From the NCBI RefSeq assembly GCF_900163785.1, contig NZ_FUKN01000013.1:865578-929577 (forward strand): a stretch of 64,000 nucleotides of DNA. Reading direction: 5' to 3'. The notes under the pieces are model-generated. The model was not told the origin of the DNA, did no database searches, and was given only the letters and a program-made list of their open reading frames with translations. This document shows positions 28,121-37,396 of this stretch, piece by piece; position 1 is the stretch's first letter; the number at the start of each line of letters is the position of its first letter. Position numbers and translations under genes: made by a program. This stretch comes from Psychrobacter sp. JB385. Lineage in GTDB: Bacteria > Pseudomonadota > Gammaproteobacteria > Pseudomonadales > Moraxellaceae.

Positions 28121-29374
28121 TTAAAACGCATCCGCTGGCACAAAAACCTCACCGACCATAATACGCCTTGCTGAGCGACTCATCGACACTTTTTTGGCTT
28201 GCCAGCGTCCATCGACCTGTTCAGTCTTACCACCGACCAGCAATGTACCTGATGGATGACCAAAACGTACCTCTGTCAGCTCACCACCGCCAGCAGCCTC
28301 GTTAACGAGTGTGCCTTGAGTGGTTGCTGCTGCAGCAATGGCTACTGCTGCTGTGCCCATCATGGCATGGTGCAATTGACCCATACTCATGGCACGTACC
28401 ACTAAGTCAATCTCACCTGCATCGACCGACTTACCACTAGAGGACGTATAGCTCTGTGCTGCGCTAACCCAAGCGACTTTAGGGATGTGTTGACTGGTTT
28501 GCGCCTCAGAGACATCTTTAAACACGCCCATCGCCACACCGCCTGTAGCGCGGATTTTTTCAAGCTTGGCAAGTAGCGCGCTGTTACTATTGATGTCGCC
28601 TTGTAATTCAGTACCAGTAAAACCTAAATCTTCAGCTTTCATAAAGATGGTTGGGATACCTGCGCTGATAAAGGTGGCTTTGACGCTATCAGTATCAAGA
28701 CCGCAGCCGGTCACATCGAAATCATCGACCAAGTTACCAGTAGGGAACATGTCGCTTGTGGCATCAACCGGATCGATAAACTCAATTTTAACTTCAGCTG
28801 CTGGGAAGGTCACACCATCTAACTCAAAGTCGCCCGTCTCTTGAACTTGTACTTTATCATTCGCGTCTTTATAGACTGGCACGTGCGCAATAATCGTTTT
28901 ACCGATATTTTCTTGCCAAATGCGTACTTCACAAATACCGCTATCTACATTGTCATCGATGCTATTAGCAATCTTGTCGGTATCAACCAAACCCATATTA
29001 ATAGCACAGGCACCGACGGCTGCGGTTAAGTTGCCACAGTTACCTGCCCAGTCAATCATAGGCTTGGCGATATTGACTTGTCCGAACAAGTAGTTTACAT
29101 CATGGTCTGGTCTGTCAGAGGCCGATAAAATTACCGTCTTTGAGGTACTAGAGCTACCATTGCCAAGACCGTCGATTTGCTTGCCGTAAGGATCTGAGCT
29201 GCCGATGACACGTAATAGGAAGTTATCCCGCGCAGAGCCTGCGACTTGGCAACGCTCAGGTAAGTCAGACAATTTAAAGAAAGTGCCTTTTGAGGTGCCG
29301 CCGCGCATATAGGTAGCAGGGACAGATAGTTGCGGGGCGAAAGAAGCTTTTGATTTAGTATTGGTTTGGGCCAC
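28121..29374 (-). CDS. prpF: 2-methylaconitate cis-trans isomerase PrpF
   Basis: A 417-residue enzyme with two diaminopimelate-epimerase-like halves. It converts the AcnD product 2-methyl-trans-aconitate to the cis isomer in propionate catabolism. Recognisable blocks are PATYMRGGTSKGTFF near the N-terminus, DWAGNCGNLTAAVGA at about 108-122, and GQLHHAMMGTAAVAIA near 345. The start is GTG with AAGGAC 11 bases upstream. acnD is upstream but separated by the yefM/yoeB pair and a terminator, so prpF may have its own promoter or rely on read-through. Confidence 0.93.
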   Translation of the reverse strand: MAQTNTKSKASFAPQLSVPATYMRGGTSKGTFFKLSDLPERCQVAGSARDNFLLRVIGSSDPYGKQIDGLGNGSSSTSKTVILSASDRPDHDVNYLFGQVNIAKPMIDWAGNCGNLTAAVGACAINMGLVDTDKIANSIDDNVDSGICEVRIWQENIGKTIIAHVPVYKDANDKVQVQETGDFELDGVTFPAAEVKIEFIDPVDATSDMFPTGNLVDDFDVTGCGLDTDSVKATFISAGIPTIFMKAEDLGFTGTELQGDINSNSALLAKLEKIRATGGVAMGVFKDVSEAQTSQHIPKVAWVSAAQSYTSSSGKSVDAGEIDLVVRAMSMGQLHHAMMGTAAVAIAAAATTQGTLVNEAAGGGELTEVRFGHPSGTLLVGGKTEQVDGRWQAKKVSMSRSARRIMVGEVFVPADAF

Positions 29375-29454
29375 TGTATTAAGTCCTTTTTATATTGTTA
29401 TAAGATTGGGTATGGCGTCATCAGCAAGTAAACACGAACGACTAAGAACGCTCA

Positions 29455-29715
29455 TTAATAATGATAACGACAGGAGATAATCGTGAGGTAGTTATCATCG
29501 ACGGCATATACCAACCGATTGGCGTCATCGATGCGTCTTGACCAAAATCCAGATAGATTTTCTTTTAGGGGTTCAGGTTTGCCAATGCCTTCAAATGGAT
29601 TACGCTTACATTCGGTGATGAGTTTATTAATACGTTTGAGTGTTTTTTTGTCTTGCGTTTGCCAGTACAGATAGTCTTTCCACGCAGCGTCTGTCCATGC
29701 TAGTTGTTCACTCAT
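29455..29715 (-). CDS. yoeB: YoeB-family ribosome-dependent mRNA interferase toxin
   Basis: An 86-residue toxin of the RelE superfamily. In E. coli YoeB binds the 50S-side A site and cleaves mRNA. The catalytic set is conserved: E48 in GKPEPLK, R67 in NRLVY, and the C-terminal H85-Y86 (RYHY), matching E46, R65, H83 and Y84 of E. coli. The blocks NPFEGIGKPEPLKENLSGFW and SRRI are near-identical to the family. It lies 35 bases after its antitoxin gene. All active-site residues are intact, so the toxin is likely functional. Confidence 0.93.
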   Translation of the reverse strand: MSEQLAWTDAAWKDYLYWQTQDKKTLKRINKLITECKRNPFEGIGKPEPLKENLSGFWSRRIDDANRLVYAVDDNYLTIISCRYHY

Positions 29716-29750
29716 TGTTAGACCCTTTGCATTGATTCAAGCCTTTGAGT

Positions 29751-30077
29751 TCAAGCACTTTCAATATCGCCATCCGTATGTTCATTATTATCGCTGCTAC
29801 CATCACCTTTATCACTATCTTCTGCCGTATCAATTAGCTCACGCGTAACCGTCTTGCCAGCTTTATATTGGGCAATAGAGTCCGCTAAGTGCGCTGCATT
29901 GGCAGGAGATTTCAATAAATAGACGGTTTCCATCAGACTATTGTAATAATCAAGCGACATCACAACGGCATCATCAGCGTCACGGCGGGTTACGATAGTG
30001 GCATTGGCATCATCGTTTACCGTATCTAGGACAGATTTTAAATGCTTTCTAGCTTCTGAAAAACTAACAACTCTCAT
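29751..30077 (-). CDS. yefM: YefM/Phd-family antitoxin
   Basis: A 108-residue antitoxin. The N-terminal DNA-binding and dimerisation region MRVVSFSEARKHLKSVLDTV and the strand ATIVTRRDADDAVVMSLDYY are typical of YefM. Residues 50-80 form the toxin-wrapping helix. The C-terminus (about 25 residues, DTAEDSDKGDGSS and on) is a longer acidic tail than in the 83-residue E. coli protein. It normally neutralises YoeB and represses its own promoter; a matching operator lies 30 bases upstream. Confidence 0.92.
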   Translation of the reverse strand: MRVVSFSEARKHLKSVLDTVNDDANATIVTRRDADDAVVMSLDYYNSLMETVYLLKSPANAAHLADSIAQYKAGKTVTRELIDTAEDSDKGDGSSDNNEHTDGDIESA

Positions 30078-30107
30078 GGTTTACTCCTTTCATGATACGT
30101 TTCATAA

Positions 30108-30130
30108 CTTGTACAATATATAGTACATAT
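30108..30130. promoter_or_regulatory. Predicted YefM operator
   Basis: The dyad TTGTACAATATATAGTACAT contains the TGTACA core known from YefM operators, at 30110-30115, with a second half-site at 30122-30128. It ends about 30 bases ahead of the yefM ATG, the expected place for autoregulation. Confidence 0.7.
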
Positions 30131-30230
30131 TACGCTATTGATTAAGTAAACTCAATATTTAGCTGCTATCTAACTAATACTTAGGAGTAAGTGACAAAAC
30201 TCAGTGTATAGAACGTAAAAGCAAATAAAA

Positions 30231-30265
30231 GCCGATGTCATATAAATAGGTTATACAACATCGGC
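30231..30265 (-). terminator. Terminator downstream of acnD
   Basis: Arms GCCGATGT and ACATCGGC with a 19-base AT-rich loop. On the minus strand a TTTTATTT tract follows. It lies 48 bases past the acnD stop and would part acnD from yefM, yoeB and prpF. Confidence 0.7.
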
Positions 30266-30312
30266 AACTTTCATACTTTGCTGCTTATCACGCTAAAACC
30301 TGCAGGATAGCC

Positions 30313-32970
30313 TTAGACAATATCTAACGTCCCTTCGATAAACTCTTTAGCAAAGCGTTGTAGCATACCGCCAGCATTGTACATTTTTACTTCATCAGCC
30401 GTATCTAAGCGGCAGATAATAGGCGTCTCAGTAGTACTGCCATCGGTACGATGAATCACTAGAGTCATTAACCCGCCAGCCGAGACTTCGCCTGTGACAT
30501 CAAAAGTTTCTGTACCATCGATATTTAGCGTATGACGAGTCACTCCTTCCTCGAACTGTAGCGGCAGCGCGCCCATGCCAACTAAGTTTTGACGATGAAT
30601 ACGCTCAAAGTCTTCAGCGACGACGGCTTCCACACCAGCGAGACGCACGCCTTTGGCAGCCCAGTCACGGCTTGAGCCTTGACCATAGCCGTCGCCTGCG
30701 ATGATGATCAGCGGCTGCTCACGGTTCATGTAGGTTTCAATTGCTTCCCACATGCGCATGACTTGACCTTCTGGCTCAACGCGCGCCAGTGATCCTTGGA
30801 CAACCTCACCATCTTCATCGCGTACCATCTCGTTCAATAGCTTAGGATTGGCAAAGGTCGCACGTTGCGCGGTTAAATGGTCGCCGCGATGGGTTGCGTA
30901 TGAGTTATAGTCCTCAGCAGGCAAGCCCATGGTATCGAGATACTCGCCAGCTGCTGATGAGCCAAGAATAGCATTCGACGGTGACATATGATCGGTGGTG
31001 ATGTTATCACCCAATACTGCCAATGGACGCATACCTTTTAGTTTGTTCATCGCTGCCATTTGACCTTCCCAATACGGCGGACGGCGAATGTATGTGGTCA
31101 TTTCACGCCAGTCGTACAATGGGCTTAACGCTTTGCCCGTGTCTTTTTTGGCTTCATCAAACATTGGGATATATACGGCATTGAATTGCTCAGGCTTAAC
31201 AGCAGCTGCAACAATGGCATCCACTTCTTCATCATCAAACCAGATGTCTTTTAGATACACATCATTGCCGTCTTGGTCTTTGCCCAATAAGTCTTTTTCG
31301 ATATCAAAACGGATGTTACCAGCGATAGCATAAGCGATAACCAGTGGCGGCGATGCTAAAAATGCTTGCTTGGCATACGGATGGATACGACCGTCAAAAT
31401 TACGATTACCAGATAGCACTGCCGTAGTGAACAAATCATTGTCGATGATTTCTTGCTCGATGTCAGGGTCAAGCGCTCCGCTCATACCGTTGCAGGTCGT
31501 ACAGGCAAAACCAACCACGTCAAAGCCGATTTCTTGTAGCTCTGGCATCAGGCCTGCTTCTTCTAAGTACATCTTGACCGTTTTTGAGCCAGGTGCTAGT
31601 GACGATTTTACCCAAGGCTTACGCAATAAGCCTTTGGCATTCGCGTTACGAGCGACGAGGCCTGCGGCAACCATATTTCGTGGATTTGATGTATTGGTAC
31701 AGCTAGTAATAGCAGCGATAATCACTGCGCCATCTGGCATCAGACCATCTTTTGGTTCAGGGAGTTTTTGATCAGGCGCATGGGCGATGCCTTTGGCAAC
31801 CAAATCATCGGTAGATACGCGGGCATGGGGGCGCGAAGGGCCTGCCATATTGCGACCCACTGAGGACAGATTAAACTCAAGCACACGCGCGTATTCGGCT
31901 TTTTCCATACCATCGGCCCATAGGCCCGTTTGTTTGGCATACTGCTCAACCAGTTTAATCTGTTCCTCAGAGCGACCTGTCAGACGTAGATAGTCAATGG
32001 TTTGCTCATCGATATAGAACATCGCGGCAGTGGCACCATATTCAGGGGTCATGTTTGAGATAGAGGCGCGGTCACCGACACTTAGCTGGCGTGCACCGTT
32101 ACCGAAGAATTCGATATAGGTAGAGACCACACCTGCGTCGCGTAAGAACTCAGTCATCGCCAGTACAAGATCCGTACCAGTGATGCCTTTTTGCAATTTT
32201 CCCGTTAATTTAACACCCACATAATCAGGCAGGCGCATATAGGATGGATTACCTAGCATGACGCTTTCGGCTTCTAGACCGCCCACACCGATTGAGATAA
32301 CGCCTAGCGCATCGACCATCGGCGTGTGACTATCCGTACCAACCAACGTGTCAGCGAATGCGACTTCTTCACCGGCTTTATTATGTACGACCTGTACGAC
32401 AGGTGACATTTTCTCTAGGTTAATCTGATGCATGATGCCATTGCCCGGTGGTACGACGTTGACATTGTCAAAGGCATATTGGCACCAGTTAATAAAGTGA
32501 AAACGGTCATCGTTGCGGCGCTCTTCAATCGCACGGTTTTTCTCAAAGGCATCGTCTTCGAATCCTGCGTGCTCAACCGCCAATGAATGATCAACGATCA
32601 GCTGTGTTGGTACGATAGGGTTTACTTTGGACGGGTCACCGCCTTGCTCAGCGATAGCATCACGCAAGCCTGCCAAATCAACAAAGGCTGTCTGACCCAA
32701 GATATCATGACACACCACGCGGGCTGGATACCAAGGAAAATCAAGGTCTTGCTTGCCTTCGATATGCTGCTTTAGCGCATTGGTTAACTCTTCTGGTGGG
32801 CAACGACGTACGAGGTTTTCGCACAATACTTTTGAGCAGAATGGTAGCTTGTCATACGCGCCAGCTTCAATACTCTCGACAGCCTCACGGGTATCGAAGT
32901 AATAAAGGTCAGTACCGGGAAGTGGCTTTTTGAATTCATCGTTCATTGGTTGTACTAGGGCGTTGTCCAT
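30313..32970 (-). CDS. acnD: 2-methylcitrate dehydratase, Fe-S dependent (AcnD)
   Basis: An 885-residue aconitase-family enzyme that dehydrates 2-methylcitrate to 2-methyl-trans-aconitate, needing PrpF afterwards. The [4Fe-4S] ligands are seen in ITSCTNTSNPRN near residue 423 and in GFACTTCNGMSG near 490. The swivel domain carries GDGYGQGSSRDWAAKG. Assignment to AcnD rather than AcnA rests on linkage to prpB, prpC and prpF. It is preceded by the small membrane-protein gene and prpC on the same strand and followed by its own terminator. Confidence 0.93.
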   Translation of the reverse strand: MDNALVQPMNDEFKKPLPGTDLYYFDTREAVESIEAGAYDKLPFCSKVLCENLVRRCPPEELTNALKQHIEGKQDLDFPWYPARVVCHDILGQTAFVDLAGLRDAIAEQGGDPSKVNPIVPTQLIVDHSLAVEHAGFEDDAFEKNRAIEERRNDDRFHFINWCQYAFDNVNVVPPGNGIMHQINLEKMSPVVQVVHNKAGEEVAFADTLVGTDSHTPMVDALGVISIGVGGLEAESVMLGNPSYMRLPDYVGVKLTGKLQKGITGTDLVLAMTEFLRDAGVVSTYIEFFGNGARQLSVGDRASISNMTPEYGATAAMFYIDEQTIDYLRLTGRSEEQIKLVEQYAKQTGLWADGMEKAEYARVLEFNLSSVGRNMAGPSRPHARVSTDDLVAKGIAHAPDQKLPEPKDGLMPDGAVIIAAITSCTNTSNPRNMVAAGLVARNANAKGLLRKPWVKSSLAPGSKTVKMYLEEAGLMPELQEIGFDVVGFACTTCNGMSGALDPDIEQEIIDNDLFTTAVLSGNRNFDGRIHPYAKQAFLASPPLVIAYAIAGNIRFDIEKDLLGKDQDGNDVYLKDIWFDDEEVDAIVAAAVKPEQFNAVYIPMFDEAKKDTGKALSPLYDWREMTTYIRRPPYWEGQMAAMNKLKGMRPLAVLGDNITTDHMSPSNAILGSSAAGEYLDTMGLPAEDYNSYATHRGDHLTAQRATFANPKLLNEMVRDEDGEVVQGSLARVEPEGQVMRMWEAIETYMNREQPLIIIAGDGYGQGSSRDWAAKGVRLAGVEAVVAEDFERIHRQNLVGMGALPLQFEEGVTRHTLNIDGTETFDVTGEVSAGGLMTLVIHRTDGSTTETPIICRLDTADEVKMYNAGGMLQRFAKEFIEGTLDIV

Positions 32971-33155
32971 AAGTCACCTTTAGCGGTTGGCTAATTTTAA
33001 TCAATTATTCAGTATCGGTAGGGGTCAAAAAATCCATCTTTTAGCATAACCTAATACGGATTTTATAGATTTTACTAGGAAAAAATATTCAAATATCATA
33101 TATATATATATAAGAGCGCAGCAAATTGGTAAAAAATTCTAGCGTTTAGCATATG

Positions 33156-33395
33156 TTAAATACGCTTATATCTTTTAAATACCCAGTATGCTGCTGCTCC
33201 TAGAGCTATAACGATTGGTAGCATTATCCAGATACTAATCCAAATACCGATCAATACGAAAACTATGCAACCAATCGCAATGAGAGCAAGTGGTAATAAA
33301 TAAATAAAAAGCTCATCAACTAAGCCGCACAATAACTCTAGTGCAATCCTACGAAAGGTAAGCTTTTTTCGCCATTTTTTTAATTTATTTATCAT
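33156..33395 (-). CDS. Small two-TM membrane protein within the prp operon
   Basis: A 79-residue protein with a strongly basic N-terminus (INKLKKWRKKLTFRR), two hydrophobic helices at about 27-48 and 50-72, and a basic C-terminus, so both ends are likely cytosolic. No family recognised. It lies 23 bases downstream of prpC and 185 bases upstream of acnD; the gap to acnD contains an AT-dinucleotide run. It is AT-rich relative to prpC and acnD, and is not part of the usual methylcitrate operon. Confidence 0.65.
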   Translation of the reverse strand: MINKLKKWRKKLTFRRIALELLCGLVDELFIYLLPLALIAIGCIVFVLIGIWISIWIMLPIVIALGAAAYWVFKRYKRI

Positions 33396-33418
33396 TATAT
33401 GCTCTTAGTTTTAAATCG

Positions 33419-34549
33419 CTAATCACGCGCACTCATATCTGGTACAGGGCGCAGCTCTTCACCCGTATATTCTGCACTTGGGCGAATGATACGGTTATTG
33501 GCACGTTGCTCAAACACGTGAGCGGCCCAGCCAGTCAAGCGTGAACAGACAAAGATAGGTGTGAACAGTTTGGTTGGGATACCCATGAAGTGATAGGCTG
33601 ATGCATGGAAAAAGTCAGCATTGGCAAACAGTTTTTTCTCGCGCCACATGACTTCTTCAACGCGTACTGATACTGGATATAACACCTCATCATTCACGTC
33701 AGCGGCCAATTTTTCAGACCATTGCTTGATAACGACGTTACGTGGATCTGATTCGCTATAGATCGCATGACCAAAGCCCATAATTTTGTCTTTACGCGCC
33801 AGCATTGCCATCATCTCTGTCTCGGCTTCGTCAGCTGAGTTAAAGCCCTCAATCATATCCATTGCGGCTTCGTTCGCGCCGCCATGCAAATGTCCGCGTA
33901 ATGAACCGATTGCACCAGTGATACAAGAATGGATGTCAGATAAAGTAGAAGCACACACACGCGCGGTAAAGGTCGAAGCGTTGAACTCATGCTCTGCATA
34001 GAGGATAAGCGAGACGTTCATCACTTTTTCGTGTAGCTCGTTTGGCTTTTCGCCTTTAAGCAGATGCAAGAAATGACCGCCAATCGTCGCGTCATCGGTT
34101 TCGGTCTCGATACGCACATTGTCATGGCTAAAGCGATACCAGTAATTAATGATGGCTGGAAATAGCGCGAGCATACGATCGGTCTTATCGTTTTGCTGAG
34201 CAAAATCAGTTTCAGTCTCAAGGTTACCGAGCATAGAACAACCAGTACGTAACACGTCCATTGGATGAGCGCTGGCAGGAATACGCTCAAGCACGTCTTT
34301 TAGCGCTTGCGGTAGACCGCGCAGGCTTTTTAATTTGGCTTGATAGGAATCAAGCTCGCTCTGATTAGGCAAGTTGCCGTATAGCAGTAAATACGCGACT
34401 TCTTCAAAAATACATTTATCCGCCAGCTCTGATACGTCATAGCCGCGATAGGTCAGACCAGAGCCTGATTTGCCAACGGTCGATAATGCTGTCTTACCAG
34501 CGACTTGTCCGCGAAGTCCTGCGCCTGAAAGTTCTTTCTGTGCTGCCAT
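33419..34549 (-). CDS. prpC: 2-methylcitrate synthase PrpC
   Basis: A 376-residue citrate-synthase-fold enzyme condensing propionyl-CoA with oxaloacetate, the first step of the methylcitrate cycle. The catalytic histidine regions are in GHLHGGANEAAMDMI and GFGHAIYSESDPRN, and the N-terminal LTYRGYDVSELA is typical. The start at 34549 (MAAQKELSGAGLRG) has AGGA at 9 bases; a frame starting 72 bases earlier would overlap the end of prpB. prpB ends 55 bases upstream. Confidence 0.94.
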   Translation of the reverse strand: MAAQKELSGAGLRGQVAGKTALSTVGKSGSGLTYRGYDVSELADKCIFEEVAYLLLYGNLPNQSELDSYQAKLKSLRGLPQALKDVLERIPASAHPMDVLRTGCSMLGNLETETDFAQQNDKTDRMLALFPAIINYWYRFSHDNVRIETETDDATIGGHFLHLLKGEKPNELHEKVMNVSLILYAEHEFNASTFTARVCASTLSDIHSCITGAIGSLRGHLHGGANEAAMDMIEGFNSADEAETEMMAMLARKDKIMGFGHAIYSESDPRNVVIKQWSEKLAADVNDEVLYPVSVRVEEVMWREKKLFANADFFHASAYHFMGIPTKLFTPIFVCSRLTGWAAHVFEQRANNRIIRPSAEYTGEELRPVPDMSARD

Positions 34550-34604
34550 GTTTACATTCCTTTTGTGGGTAGCTTCTAACAGTGAAAAATGCTGCTTATT
34601 ATGG

Positions 34605-35498
34605 TTATTTATTATCTGCAAACAGCTTGTCTAAGGTTTGCTCAAACTCGTGATAGTTTAAGAAATCATAAAGCTCCATACGCGTCTGCATGGTATCGAC
34701 GACTTTTTCTTGCGTACCGTCATCCAATAGATGCTGGTAGACGTTTAATGCCGCTTTGTTCATGGCGCGGAAGGCTGATAGTGGATACAGCACCATATCC
34801 ACGCCCACACCGTATAGCTGGTCAGTGGTATATAGATCGGTCTGACCAAATTCAGTCATGTTGGCGAGGACTGGAATATCGAGTACATCCGTAAATTTAC
34901 GATACATCTCGATATCGGTGAGCGCTTCTGCAAAGATCATGTCTGCGCCCGCCTCTTGGAAAGCAACGGCACGTTCAACAGCAGCGTCTAAGCCTTCAAC
35001 AGACAGCGCATCGGTACGAGCCATCACCACAAAATCAGAATCCGTTTTGGCATCCAATGCCGCTTTTAGGCGATCAACCATCTCAGAGATACTGACGATT
35101 TCTTTATTTGGGCGGTGACCACAGCGCTTTTGCGCAACTTGATCTTCGATATGGACGGCTGCCACGCCTGCTTTTTCCATTTTTCTGATGGTTTGGGCAA
35201 TATTAAACGCACCGCCAAAACCCGTATCGATGTCAACCAATAATGGCGTATCAACGGCATCCGTGATACGGCGAGCGTCCTCTAGCACATTATCAAGGCT
35301 GGTCATACCAAGGTCAGGCAAACCAAATGAGGCGTTTGCCACGCCGCCGCCAGAAAGATAAAGCGCTTGATGGCCAACTTGGGTCGCCATCATCGCGGTA
35401 TAGGCATTGATCGCGCCAGTGATTTGTAAAGGTTGATGATTATCGTTTTTTTGCTTCAAGGCACTGCGAAAGCGTGCGCCAGCGGAGGTTAAAGTCAT
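34605..35498 (-). CDS. prpB: Methylisocitrate lyase PrpB
   Basis: A 297-residue TIM-barrel lyase cleaving 2-methylisocitrate to pyruvate and succinate. The catalytic cysteine loop is [10 protein letters not shown], and [20 protein letters not shown] supplies the metal-binding acid. The start at 35498 ([10 protein letters not shown]) has AAGGA 8 bases upstream; 19 extra codons upstream show no homology. First gene of the prpB-prpC-acnD unit. No GntR or sigma-54 PrpR gene is adjacent, so its regulator is elsewhere. Confidence 0.94.
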   Translation of the reverse strand: MTLTSAGARFRSALKQKNDNHQPLQITGAINAYTAMMATQVGHQALYLSGGGVANASFGLPDLGMTSLDNVLEDARRITDAVDTPLLVDIDTGFGGAFNIAQTIRKMEKAGVAAVHIEDQVAQKRCGHRPNKEIVSISEMVDRLKAALDAKTDSDFVVMARTDALSVEGLDAAVERAVAFQEAGADMIFAEALTDIEMYRKFTDVLDIPVLANMTEFGQTDLYTTDQLYGVGVDMVLYPLSAFRAMNKAALNVYQHLLDDGTQEKVVDTMQTRMELYDFLNYHEFEQTLDKLFADNK

Positions 35499-35785
35499 GT
35501 CATGATCCTTACAAGGAGAGTGAATATATCCGTCATTGTTATCGATTATACTCAATTTTCTCTATCGAAAAAGTCCGATTTTTCTATATTTGATTAATAT
35601 TAATTTAAAGTTTATTTAATTATTTTAATAGTATTCAATTAATAAATAGCATTATCCAAAAATGAGTTATTTACCAAAACCACTATTCATATTCATAAAG
35701 CTAAGCCTTTTACACAACTTAAATTTTTACATTTAATTACAATTGTGAAAAAGGGGGTGCATATTGCTACGAAAATTTTGAGTAT
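35499..35785. promoter_or_regulatory. AT-rich upstream region of the prp operon
   Basis: About 290 bases of strongly AT-rich sequence upstream of prpB. It includes TATCGAAAAAGTCCGATTTT near 35562, an imperfect dyad that could be an operator. I cannot assign promoter elements with confidence. Confidence 0.3.
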
Positions 35786-35821
35786 AAAAAAGCCCTCGTA
35801 GCAAGGCTAAAAGGGCTTTAA
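35786..35821. terminator. Terminator after the NRAMP-like gene
   Basis: Arms AAAGCCCT and AGGGCTTT with a 15-base loop and flanking A- and T-runs, 22 bases beyond the stop of the minus-strand transporter gene. Confidence 0.8.
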
Positions 35822-35842
35822 TCATAAAATCTAAAAGGTTAA

Positions 35843-37114
35843 TTAGCCAAATATACCAGCGAAATTGGCTAAGAATAAGAGTGTAAACCCTGCCAAGAAT
35901 ATCAAGCCTGCAATAGACCATGCATTCATGCCAGCCGACAGCTTTTTATGGTTTTTGACCAGTGAGTAGTTTAACCAACCAAAGATAGGCGCAGAAATAA
36001 ATGCCGATACCATGGCAAATTTAAGCATCGCGCCTAACTGACCTGTGAAAAAAGTGATAATGACCAAGCCACCACCGATGGCATAAGTTGTCCAAAAAGC
36101 GATTTGCTTTTTATTAATCTCATTCTCACCTTTGATCAAACGCCAGCATTCGGCATTGGCACGACCATAACCGTCCGCACAAGTAATCGTGGTGCCAAAC
36201 ATACACATGAAGGCGACAAAAGCGACCAGTAGTCTTGACCAATCACCAATGGTGGCCGTATACATATTAATCAACTGATTGATATACGCGCCGCCAACCA
36301 ACTCAATCTCTTGACCTGAGCCATACTGGACAAACACACCCAGCGCCAAGAAAAACAAGGCCAGAATCGCTGAGACCAAATACCCAACGTTAAAATCAAG
36401 TAAGCCTTGACGATGAGTCGTATGATCGGTTTTAACCTTGGCGGACGTCCACATAGAAGTAATGGCGGCAAACTCTAATGGCGCTGGCATCCAGCCCATG
36501 AGTGCCACAATAAATCCTAAAGTTGCCAAATTCCAAGGCGTTACCGCGACAAAGTCAGCAGCCATGACGGTGGGCTTGCCAGCCGCAATAACGACGGCGG
36601 CAACGGTGGCTGCCGTTAAGGCAATCATAATCCATTTGGTGACACCATCGAGCAACTTATAATGACCGGCTATTAAAAAGAACCATGAGACCGCAACGAT
36701 AATTATCGATAGGGTGATGGTAGAAAACTCGAGAGAAGCGGGTAGCATAAATCCTAAAATCACTGCAGCAAGCAGCGATACCGCCCCCGTACTAATAACG
36801 GCTGACAGGATAGAGAGAATAAAATATACCCATAGGTATACCTTTGAGCGTTTGGCATAGCCTGCAATCAGACTCTCACCCGTATCGTAGACGTAGTCAG
36901 TGGCAAATCGAAAAAACGGATACTTAAAAAAGTTGGCTAAAACAATCATAATCGCCAACTGCCAGCCATATATGGCGCCTGCCTGCGTCGATGAAATCAG
37001 ATGAGAACCACCAATAGCAGCAGTGGCCATCAAAATACCTGGACCGAAGATGCGCCAACTAAAGCCTTCCTGGCTGGCAGCGCTATCAACAGTATCAATC
37101 TGTTGTGTAGTCAT
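35843..37114 (-). CDS. NRAMP-superfamily transporter lacking canonical metal ligands
   Basis: A 423-residue inner-membrane protein with about 11 hydrophobic helices in the LeuT-like NRAMP order. The first helix reads GPGILMATAAIGGSHLISST at residues 24-43. Where metal NRAMPs have IDPGN it has IGGSH, so the Asp and Asn ligands are gone. The sixth helix (near residue 206) has GWMPAPLEF, replacing MPH. It is therefore unlikely to be a classical Mn/Fe importer. A LysR gene lies upstream on the same strand, and the prpB operon lies downstream past a terminator. The substrate is unknown; an organic solute is one possibility. Confidence 0.78.
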   Translation of the reverse strand: MTTQQIDTVDSAASQEGFSWRIFGPGILMATAAIGGSHLISSTQAGAIYGWQLAIMIVLANFFKYPFFRFATDYVYDTGESLIAGYAKRSKVYLWVYFILSILSAVISTGAVSLLAAVILGFMLPASLEFSTITLSIIIVAVSWFFLIAGHYKLLDGVTKWIMIALTAATVAAVVIAAGKPTVMAADFVAVTPWNLATLGFIVALMGWMPAPLEFAAITSMWTSAKVKTDHTTHRQGLLDFNVGYLVSAILALFFLALGVFVQYGSGQEIELVGGAYINQLINMYTATIGDWSRLLVAFVAFMCMFGTTITCADGYGRANAECWRLIKGENEINKKQIAFWTTYAIGGGLVIITFFTGQLGAMLKFAMVSAFISAPIFGWLNYSLVKNHKKLSAGMNAWSIAGLIFLAGFTLLFLANFAGIFG

Positions 37115-37299
37115 AAATACCTCAAATTATATCAAGCAAAACCCTATCACCATTAGATGACAGGGTATCTGCAGCGAGAACACTGAGTTAAAAAACGGAA
37201 AAGGAAAAAAACAAAAAACAGACGTTTAGCAGCGACTTTAGCACACCTATAATGATACGAGATAATATTTATTTGCTTCATTTATATCCACAAATTGAT

Positions 37300-37326
37300 A
37301 TAAACTGGTTTAACTGATTAGTTTAT
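37300..37326. promoter_or_regulatory. Inverted repeat between LysR and transporter genes
   Basis: ATAAACT and AGTTTAT are separated by 13 bases. A second dyad, ACTATTAAAATAGT, lies at 37340-37353. Either could bind the LysR protein encoded next door. Based on symmetry alone. Confidence 0.35.
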
Positions 37327-37396
37327 GTTGAAAAAATATACTATTAAAATAGTAAAGCTTAATAATAGATACATATTTACGTAAACATACTAGCGA

